Below, piece after piece: positions 56,701 through 64,000 of a stretch of 64,000 nucleotides of DNA (its first letter is position 1; the number at the start of each line of letters is the position of its first letter). Made by a program: the position numbers and the translations under genes. This DNA is from Lycium barbarum. Lineage: Eukaryota > Streptophyta > Magnoliopsida > Solanales > Solanaceae. Under the pieces are notes generated by a model that saw only the letters and a program-made list of their open reading frames with translations, searched no databases and was not told the DNA's origin. Location of the stretch: NCBI RefSeq assembly GCF_019175385.1, contig NC_083340.1, positions 17,372,336-17,436,335 of the forward strand, given 5' to 3'.

Positions 56701-58033
56701 TTCCTCTATATCTTACACTAAGTACAATGATTCTCAACAATTTGATTTGTTTAGTATCAAAGACAAACTTACATTACCTAAAACAAAATATAAAAGAACA
56801 TGCTGATTAGACATGCACCAGAGATCGACAAATATAATATAAAGAAAGCGTGCAATCCACCAAATGCAGCCAGAAAATAATCTATTATATTACACTAATC
56901 TCTAGATTAACTTATCTTCACTTTTCAAAGTTACCAACACAAACAAAGACCAGATATGAATAAAAACTACTCCCTCCATTGCGTTCCGTCCCAAATTAAG
57001 TGTCTTACTGACGGAGCCAGAATTTTCACCAAGGGATATAAAGAGTAAACAAATGAAGAAGGGAGTTCAACATCTACTATATATACATAAAAAATAATTT
57101 TAACCTTGTATATACAGGGTAATTTTCACCGAAGGGGGTTCCTTAGCCACCACCTAGCTGCGCTCTTGCTTCCTTTTTGGTCAGTCTCAAAAAGGCTGTC
57201 TTTTTCTATATTTAGTAAGTTAACAATTCAAATATCTCATATGTCAAGTTTATATTTTAGTACATTACACACATCTTTAATTTAGGACCGCAAGATTCAA
57301 AAGTCTCTAACACCCAAGTATGTGGCCCAGTGGTCAATGAAGTGGATTGAGCACTATAAGGTCTCAGGTCAATTCCCAACCGAGACAAACACTCGGTGAT
57401 TTCTTCCCATCTATTCTAGCCTTTGCGAATAGAGTTACCTGGTAATTGTTGTTGGTGGGACCAAGGGCGGAGCTAGCCCTTCGGGTGTAGATTCAGCTGA
57501 ACCTAGGCTCCGCTTCTAGGTGGGAGGTGGCAGGTATCCCGTGAAATTAGTGCCGAGGTGCGCGCAAGTGGTCCCGACACCACGGTTATCAAGGAAAAAA
57601 AAAGTTATTCAAAATTCTTTTTTTATTTCTTAAATTTTGTGCTCAAGACACCTAACTTGGGACGGAAGAAGTATCTTTTTACGCTTTTTCCCCCAATCAT
57701 GGAGCAAAAAGATGCATATATATATATATACACATACCAATTAAAAATTGCAACTTTAAAGCGGTAAGAATTGAAATTAATGTAACAGTAGTACCGTAAC
57801 AAATTTAAGTAGGGGAGAGAAGGACATACGACGTGGCCACGAGAAATTCCGAGGTGGGTAAGAGCAGAAGCAATTCGGAGACACCTATCACGGGTTTCTC
57901 TCCACGTAAACTTGATATTACCGTGAATAATTGAGAGCCTATCACTATACACCATTGCTGATCTTTCCAAGAAACTTATAGGACTCAGTGGCACATAATT
58001 TGCTGAGCATTTCACCGTGCCCTCCATTTTCAT
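53744..58033 (-). CDS. AAE1: Peroxisomal acyl-activating enzyme, AAE1-like, 556 aa
   Basis: Adenylates a carboxylic acid with ATP and joins it to CoA. Exon 1 is 58033-57830 and exon 2 is 55210-53744; GTC|GTATGT and GAGCAG|GTTGCA join in phase to give 556 residues, the length of Arabidopsis AAE1 as I recall it. Motifs: the phosphate-binding loop [12 protein letters not shown] (195-206), GYGLTETYG (333-341), SGDL (427-430), DRSKD with Arg444, and the catalytic lysine in KTSTGK (Lys534). The last three residues, SKL, are a PTS1 signal, so it should act in peroxisomes. Two in-frame ATGs open it (58033, 58027); AAE1 starts with MEGT, which favours the second, but either is possible. Substrate is unknown; short or medium fatty acids or aromatic acids are likely. 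The 2.6-kb intron is full of transposons. Confidence 0.95.
55493..55680. mobile_element. hAT-type MITE, 188 bp, in the AAE1 intron
   Basis: Perfect 8-bp duplication ACTGACCG at 55485-55492 and 55681-55688. Ends CAGCAGTGGAGCCAGG and, reversed, CAGTGGCGGAGCC. Same family as 4340-4592 and 57013-57165. Confidence 0.92.
57013..57165. mobile_element. hAT-type MITE nested in the Stowaway-like MITE
   Basis: Starts GACGGAGCCAGAATTTTCAC and contains CAACATCTACTATATATACA and ACCGAAGGGGGTTC as in 55493-55680. The right end is degraded and the target duplication is not clear. Confidence 0.7.
57307..57606 (+). mobile_element. tRNA-derived SINE nested in the Stowaway-like MITE
   Basis: A box region GTGGCCCAGTGGTCAATGA, B box GGTCTCAGGTCAATTCCC, an internal GTGCGCGCAAG.. 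CACCACGGTTATCAA module and an A tail at about 57595-57603. Flanks ATTCAAAAGTCT (57295) and ATTCAAAATTCT (57607-57618) are a near-matching target duplication. Resembles the Solanaceae SolS type. It carries its own small insertion at 57461-57518. Confidence 0.85.
57461..57518. mobile_element. Tiny insertion (58 bp) in the SINE, hAT-like ends
   Basis: Flanked by GGTGGGA at 57454-57460 and 57519-57525. The inner words GGGCGGAGCTAG and (reversed) AGCGGAGCCTAG are inverted. Probably a very short hAT derivative. Confidence 0.6.
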
Positions 58034-58168
58034 ATGTCGGAATTTGCAGATTAGGTGAAATGTTTTAAGGTTTCTACAACATAATATGGGTTCCTATTCG
58101 ATATATAAATGGTAGAGGCATCACGTGGTTAGGAAAAAGTAGATAAGTTGTATTAGTATACATATTTA

Positions 58169-58414
58169 GAGCCTGTTTGGATGGGCTTAACAGCTTATAA
58201 GCTAAAAAAAATAAGTTGGGGTAGTCTAACTTATTTTTTTTGGCTTATAAGCTGAAAACAGCTTATAAGCTGCTTTAGATAAGCTAAGTCAAATGAGCCC
58301 AATTATTTTTTTGAGCTTATTTTAAGCACAAAATGACTTTAAGCTGGCCAGTCAAACACTCAAAAAAGTTGAAAACAGCTTATAAGCAACTTATAAGCCA
58401 ATCCAAACGGGCTC
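58169..58414. mobile_element. Tourist-like MITE, 246 bp, just upstream of AAE1
   Basis: Ends GAGCCTGTTTGGATGGGCTT and, reversed, GAGCCCGTTTGGATTGGCTT, flanked by TTA at 58166-58168 and 58415-58417. Filled with GCTTATAAGC palindromes. It lies about 135 bp upstream of the AAE1 start, so it may sit in or near the promoter. Confidence 0.88.
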
Positions 58415-58433
58415 TTAGTCGCACACGGAAGAA

Positions 58434-58680
58434 GAAATTGCACCGTTTGTCCTTCAAATGAGATGGTCTTTAATTTTGGCCCTTAGAAATCGAACTTATA
58501 CCCAGCGTGACATAAGTTATTTAAGGGAGCGGGACATAATTTGTGAGATATTATCATTCAAAATATAAACTTATGTCAAGCGAAAAAATTATTTACCTTG
58601 AGAGGCAGAAATTAAAGACCAACATTAAATTGGGACAAAAGTGCAAATGACCCAAAAGTTAAAGGGTAGAAATATTATTT
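58434..58680. mobile_element. Diverged inverted-repeat element, Mutator-type family relative
   Basis: ATTGCACCGTTTGTCC on the left faces GGACAAAAGTGCAAAT on the right. GGTCTTTAATTTTGGCCC and AGAAATTAAAGACCA echo the arms of the elements at 22995 and 27608. Exact ends and target duplication not found. Confidence 0.5.
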
Positions 58681-58701
58681 CATCAATTCAACATTTAAGT
58701 T

Positions 58702-58752
58702 TTGCAGAGCATTTCACTGTGCCCTCCATTTTCATTTTTGGGATTTGCAACC
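58702..58752 (-). pseudogene. Relic of a second AAE1-like first exon
   Basis: The minus strand reads ATG AAA ATG GAG GGC, then a codon series matching the first eleven residues of the AAE1 protein ([11 protein letters not shown]), then diverges to a stop. The surrounding 50 bp matches 57998-58048 (GAGCATTTCAC, GTGCCCTCCATTTTCAT). It is a truncated duplicate of the leader and start of AAE1, 0.7 kb upstream. Confidence 0.85.
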
Positions 58753-59110
58753 ACACAAATATATATGACTTGTTTTAGATCACAAGTTTTAAACATCTTT
58801 CTTTCTTTCTTAAACTTTGTGCCTAGTGAAACTATATCGCATAAATTGGGATGAAGGGATTAGAGCAATGTTAGAATGATGGCCAATAAAGACTATTCAA
58901 GGAGGGGAAGTAAATATCTCATTAGACTATTGAAAAATAGAATTAATAGTCTTACAATTGTAATTGTAGACATAATAATTCTTTTTGAGATATTAAATAC
59001 CAGTAGTAATATTTTTCCAACAAGTATAGCAGATCAAAATTTTTTGGTGTGCGTGGCACACCACGTCATACTTGCGTGAGGGTAGTTGTTGTTTTACATA
59101 TGGAGCTGTG
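58753..59110. other. Intergenic, nothing supported
   Basis: AT-rich DNA between the AAE1 relic and the long inverted repeat. Confidence 0.4.
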
Positions 59111-59116
59111 GACCCT

Positions 59117-60671
59117 ACCTCCAGTATCGCTCTCTCTCTCCACGCCCCTATTCTCTTCTCTACTTTCTTTTTTTGTCTACTTCTCTCTCTTTCCCCAAAT
59201 ACCCTATCTTTTCTCTTTCTTTATTTCCTCAGTGAAAAGGGAATTGAATTTTCCTCCTCTTCAATTCTTTATTTCCCTTCTAATTAGAAAATGAAAACCT
59301 GTTAGTTTATAAGGGTGCTTAACCAAAGATAAATAAATTATAAGGGTGTCTCCCAAACCTTCATGAGTCAGCATTAGAGGTGTTCACAATTTGGTTAAAA
59401 TTAAATCGATTTAGATCGCAAATCAATTAAATAAATCGATAGTTATTTGGAGTTGATTTATTTTGGTTTTAAATTCTTAAAATCCCGATAGTATTTGGTT
59501 TAAGAGGTAAATCTAATTGATGTAGTCGACTTTTTTCATGGGTTGGTTTGAGTCGATTTTCGATTACAAAAATCCATTTGATGTAGTCGACTTTTTAATT
59601 ATTAAAACCAAATGAAATCAAATATAATGCATATCCATCTGTATGGTTTTTATCGTTTTGGGTCAGTGTTTTAAGAAATCTAATGGTATTTCTCTCTTTC
59701 ATTTTTGTTTTGCTGAAAGACTTTTTTTTTTTTATCTCTTTCCAACTTAGAATTTGTTATTACCCTTTATTGTGGGAGAAATAATTTTCCTTGGTTCTGG
59801 AGAAAATGCTTAAGATAAGTTTTAATCAAGTGAATAAAGTTTATACGAAGTACAACCTTTTCTTTTAGGTAAATCTCATAGTTGTTTTTGAATAAATGAG
59901 TTTGAATTCATGAATTTCTTTTAAGAAATGGGCTTACAGGTGTAAACCATATTAACTTAATCGAGATACAGATAAAGTAATGAAAAAAATAAAGTATTTA
60001 AAATTATTTATAAAAATTAATATATTGTATATATATAATTATTAAAGTTGTGCATATTCTTTTATTGGTTTGGCTCGATTTGTTTGTAATAAAATCAAAC
60101 CAAATATTACAGGATTTTAAGAATTGAAAATCAAAATAAATCAACCCCAAATAACTAACGATTTATTTAATCGATTTGGATCAGTTTAATTTTAACCAAA
60201 TTGTGAAATAGTGCTGACTCATGAAGGTCTGGAGGACACCCTTATAATTTTTTTCTTTGGTTAAGCACCCTTATAAATTAACAGGTTCTCATTTTCTAAT
60301 TAGAAGGGAAATAAAGAATTGAAGAGTAGAAAAAGAAATACTCCTTCTGTTTCAATTTATGTGAACCTATTTGACTGGGCACGGAGTTTAAGAAAAAAAA
60401 AAAAAGTCTTTTGAACTTGTTGTGTAAAATGAGACACATATATTTTGTGTGGCTATAAATCATTGCATAAAGGTAATTATTTTCAAATATGGAAAAAAGT
60501 TTTTTTTTGACACGGATTAAAAAGAAAATAGATTCACTTAAATTGAAACAGAGGGATTAGAAATGATAAGAGTATTTGGGGAAGGAGAGTAGAAAGAGAG
60601 AGAGAAGTAGACAAAAAAAAGAAAGTAGAAAAGAGAATAGGGAGTGGAAAGAGAGAGAGTGATGATGGAGG
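59117..60671. repeat. 1.55-kb long inverted repeat (possible foldback element)
   Basis: The left arm (59117-59503) and right arm (60095-60671) are reverse complements: CCTCCAGTATCGCTCTCTC against GAGAGAGTGATGATGGAGG, and CAATTTGGTTAAAATTAAA against TTTAATTTTAACCAAATTG. The right arm is longer because a 217-bp MITE lies in it. The spacer is about 590 bp. No ORF with known domains; flanking duplication not found. Confidence 0.85.
60341..60557. mobile_element. Stowaway-like MITE, 217 bp, in the right arm of the inverted repeat
   Basis: Ends CTCCTTCTGTTTCAATTTAT and, reversed, ATCCCTCTGTTTCAATTTAA, with TA at 60339-60340 and 60558-60559. Absent from the left arm. Same family as 14758-14970. Confidence 0.9.
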
Positions 60672-60674
60672 TGA

Positions 60675-60959
60675 GTCCGGAACCAAAATGCCCCCCAAAA
60701 AATTACTTTGAACCAAAATATTCCAACAAAAAAAATGTTACAAAACTACCTTTAGCGTAGTATTTTACTGCGTTATAGAAGCAGTTAATTTTTTTTTTCC
60801 TATAACGCAATAAAATACTACGTTATAGAAACAGTACCAAAAAAAATAAAAATTGGCCAACTTTATTTTTTGCAACACTTAGTGTTTTTTTCCATACTTT
60901 GACCAATGATTAGTCGTGTGTCAAGACTCCGAAATGTCAATACTTTATATAGAACCTGA
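60675..60959 (+). mobile_element. Fragment of the GAGTCCGG repeat family, cut by the LTR element
   Basis: Starts GAGTCCGGAACCAAAATGCC like 25107. Its second half matches the reverse complement of 26636-26825, including hairpin words CTGCGTTATAG and CTATAACGCA. It stops at AACCTGA, where the other copy continues with TATATTTTTTCTGCG. Confidence 0.8.
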
Positions 60960-63900
60960 TGTCACACCCCATTTTTACCCGGAGGTTAAAATTAGAAGTA
61001 TGACGTATTGGAGATTCCTGTTTTTTGTTTGTGTTATGTTAAGGAGTCGCCACCTAATTATTTACGGTGAATTAGGACACCTGAAGTTTATTAAAGTTAT
61101 GTCTAAAGTTAATTCTGTTTAAGGTCTGCGAAATTTAAGATTCTGGATAAGGGTTCAATTAGTCTAAAGGGAAGGTATTAGGCACCCTTTAAGACCCATT
61201 AACAATGGTTAACCGACCGGACTTATGATTAATTAGGCTGAGTGTAAATATAGTATTATAGGAAAAGGAAAGCAGTTTGTAAGTATGGCCAAAGATAGAT
61301 ATGTCAGAATGCTATTTAAAATAGAACTTGTAAAAATAATAATAATTTGTATAAAAAACTATTTTTTATGTTGTTTAGAAATACAATTTATAAATATTGT
61401 TAAAGTTTTAAATAAAAGTATAATAGTGTTGTTTAAAGTAATACTTATATAAAAAAAAACATAATAATTTGCGTAAAAGAAGATTTTAAATGTTAAATGA
61501 GACTGGAAGATATTGCTAAGGCATTAGATAAAAATATAATAATGTCATTCAAAAATAAGATTTGTAAAATGGGATGATTTGCTTATGAATAATAGCATTT
61601 TTAAAGGATAGTTTGACAAAAGTGATCTTCAAGTAAAAAATGATATTACATGAATATGATAATATAAAAACGCCTAGACTTAAATATGATAAAAAGTCCA
61701 TGAATTTCTTTCTATATTTTTATCTCTTTATTTAACATTATTTGCGCTAAAATATGCATGATTAAAAAGTGTGTTCATAAAATGTATTTGAGTTTATATT
61801 TTTTGTGTATCCGTGATGTAAGACTAGAAACGTGATCTTAATTCAAAATATATATTTACGACCTCACGTCCTTGAAAAACCGATTGTTCTAATATAGATA
61901 AATATTGTAGGTATTGTAACTAATTTAATATGAAAAATGAAACTATGAAATTAATTATTGGTTCTTTCTACCTATTTTACTAAAATCAAAACCCCACTGA
62001 TTTCGCTAAGGTTCACCTAATCTAAGCAAATAAAATAAGTAAAGTGTTAATCAGGTAATTATAAATTAAATACACATAAAAAAAAAGGGCAAAATGATTC
62101 AAATGGGCTCAGGCCCATTTTCGTGTTGTTGCTGTTTGCTATTGGGCCACTGCTGGGCTTCAGCCCAGCAGATTTATGCGCTGCTGCGGATCTGTTTGCT
62201 GATGTTGGGCTTGGCCCAAATTTTATCTTCTATTGGTGCTGCAGGCTGGGCTGAATAGAGAATGGAATCATGTTGGGCTTTTAGCCCAACGCCAAAATAC
62301 GGAAGAAAACGAGTCTCTCGGACTCGTGTGCGAGATGATCATGCATAAAACGAGAGGAAACGATTAGTATATGATCAACGAATATGTAAAATACACACTC
62401 AAACCAGATCAGCAGGTTGTATATATTCTGTGTATATTTAAATATATCTCATGCATACATATTCATAAGGATGTGTAAAAGGTTAAGGTTGGAAAACTTC
62501 CTCTCCATCTTCCCGATGCCGCACAAGTTCCAAGGAATTTTCATGAATCCCAGGCATGGCTAACACCGGGAAAGGCTTGGATGACCCCAAACTGTCATGG
62601 TCCATCTAAAAAAAACAAACATGTCCAAAAATGGGACAAGGGAGCGCAGGGAACTCGAAACAAAACTCAGAACAACTCAAATGATAACAGCAACATTCAA
62701 AAGAGTATTGAGCATATAGGATTTCCAGAAAGGAAAGAGGAAACGACCTATTAGCATGACACACACATATTAAGCATAGAAATTAAGTCCATGACTTAAG
62801 CTGGTCTAGGCAAGAGTGTTAAACCAAGCAAATTACTCAAAATAGCATGGATGATAGTGTACAGTCAGACTTCAACTAGACAAAACAGTTAAGCATTTCT
62901 ATTCTTTTAAGTATAGGAAAGGAACAAAGCATAAAGTCACAAATGGGAGAAACAGCAGCCCAATGTTATTGAGGGCACAACGAACATAGCACTCGAATAA
63001 AAAAAATCCATGGAATAACAGAATTAGAACAATTTCCAATAGTTCAGATAATGTAAAACAGAAGGAAAAGGTGTGTGTTCCCAAGAGTTTCAGGTTTCAG
63101 GACTGAGACAACATACAACATAAGATCAATATCTGGTCCATAGAAGTTGCGTCTCATTTTGTAGCCACAGAGGAAAAGATGAGAAGCCTATCAATTGCAA
63201 GAATAATTAGGGTGACATTCAGACATGAGGGCACAAAAAGAAAGCATAGGACAGTGGCAAATATGAAAAATGAAATACCTGATATACCCTATAGCTAGCA
63301 GAAGCATGTCAAGGAATTACTAATCTATTTAAACACAGTTGCATACCCAAAATTTTTACACAGATCATGGTAAAGCTCAACTAGTGCACAAAAGTTTCAG
63401 AATTTGACTAAGATTAACATGCACTCTGTGATCAAACTAGTCATGAAAACAGTACAGAGATACAAAACATACTAGGAGATACTGACTTAAGCATAGATAG
63501 AGGGTGTTCACATCCAGGCCCAGCAACAAATCAAGAGAAAAACAGAATGCAGTGTTATCACAGGAATGAAGGTTCATACATACATTACAAGGAAAAAGGA
63601 GATAAAGAATTAGTATTCTACATGGTGGACTGATACTAAACTTGATTCAGGACAAATTAAACAATGTAGATATATTTAGCTATTAGTTCAAATGCAAATT
63701 CAGTTCCAAGAAACAAACGCAATGAGAGATAATCATTAACGACCAGGGCAAGACTAAATTAGTTAGAAGTAAACAGTAGCCTGCATAATACTACTAAGAT
63801 GCTGAACTTAATCTAACCAACTGAAAATGGAACAAGGTTTGATAAACGACTTGTTAAGGAAACTAAACATAGAATTCAGATTTGGAAACAAACACATTTC

Positions 63901-64000
63901 AACAACCAATACCGACATGTTAGGTAATCTTTCATTGTATTTAAATCTAAGCGGATTACATTTATGATAGGGTATATTACCTGAAAAAATAGAGTAAAAG
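60960..64000 (+). mobile_element. Probable left end of an LTR retrotransposon (LTR and beyond), no coding seen
   Basis: Begins TGTCACACCCCATTTTTACC, a start with the TG of LTRs that I know from a widespread Solanaceae family, followed by GGAGTCGCCACCTAATT and GGTATTAGGCACCC. It interrupts the repeat at 60675-60959. The next 3 kb is non-coding, with clustered GGGCTT / GCCCAA words at 62100-62300, as in long LTRs. Orientation, length and superfamily are not determined since the other end is outside. Confidence 0.6.

Larger units (their letters stand above)
56970..57671. mobile_element. Stowaway-like MITE enlarged by nested insertions, in the AAE1 intron
   Basis: Outer ends CTCCCTCCATTGCGTTCCGT and, reversed, CTTCTTCCGTCCC, with TA at 56968-56969 and 57672-57673. 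The complementary words CCCAAATTAAGTGTCTT and GACACCTAACTTGGG lie just inside. The total of 702 bp is explained by an hAT MITE and a SINE inside it. Confidence 0.85.

Noticed and set aside
60916..61122. 68-codon frame across the LTR start
   Set aside because: Crosses a repeat junction; no domain.

Overview
The window looks like nuclear DNA of a flowering plant, most likely Solanaceae. The genes are intron-rich with GT-AG splice sites, the intergenic DNA is AT-rich, and many repeats resemble families known from tobacco, tomato and pepper: a TS-SINE-like (TTG)n tail, an Au-SINE 3' end, and small hAT elements with GGCGGAGCC-type ends. Genus and species cannot be fixed from sequence alone. About 15 percent is genes; most of the rest is transposons and their remains, often nested. 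|| GENES. (1) 1-1989, minus, partial: Golgi-type putative methyltransferase of the PMT20/PMT21 (ERD3) type, running off the left edge. (2) 39595-41813, plus: a conserved plant protein of unknown function with three C-terminal hydrophobic segments. (3) 43662-47652, plus: uL24 (L24) organellar, probably mitochondrial, ribosomal protein in five coding exons. (4) 48821-52214, minus: replication protein A large subunit, 861 aa, with two C-terminal CCHC knuckles (RPA1C/RPA1E class). (5) 53744-58033, minus: peroxisomal acyl-activating enzyme (AAE1-like), 556 aa, ending in SKL. Exon structures were joined by hand from splice sites and reading phase. || MOBILE DNA. 4.3-6.5 kb holds small hAT and Tourist-like elements. 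7.1-14.1 kb is one almost complete but decayed LINE in minus orientation with a perfect 14-bp target duplication, itself hit by a truncated Au SINE. 14.7-17 kb holds Stowaway- and Tourist-like MITEs, one inside a tandem duplication. 20-37.5 kb is a dense field of six long-terminal-repeat-free TIR elements with 9-10-bp target duplications (Mutator-type by target-site length), most with internal short-palindrome or minisatellite arrays; a copia gag/protease remnant; a duplicated block of more than 1.3 kb; and an AT-rich region with a near-perfect palindrome. 58-60.9 kb holds a relic of a second AAE1 start and a 1.5-kb inverted repeat. 60960 to the end looks like the left end of an LTR retrotransposon continuing outside the window. 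|| REGULATION. The L24 promoter has four TGGGCY site II motifs followed by a telo-box, the usual plant arrangement for ribosomal and mitochondrial genes. The RPA1 gene has an E2F consensus and a telo-box just upstream of its start, fitting S-phase expression. || The neighbourhood of a PMT21-like and an RPA1C/E-like gene recalls the adjacent Arabidopsis loci At4g19120 and At4g19130, so the gene order may be old and merely expanded here by transposon insertions. I found no CRISPR array, operon, functional tRNA or rRNA gene, and no convincing new enzymatic system; the most unusual material is the structured repeats.
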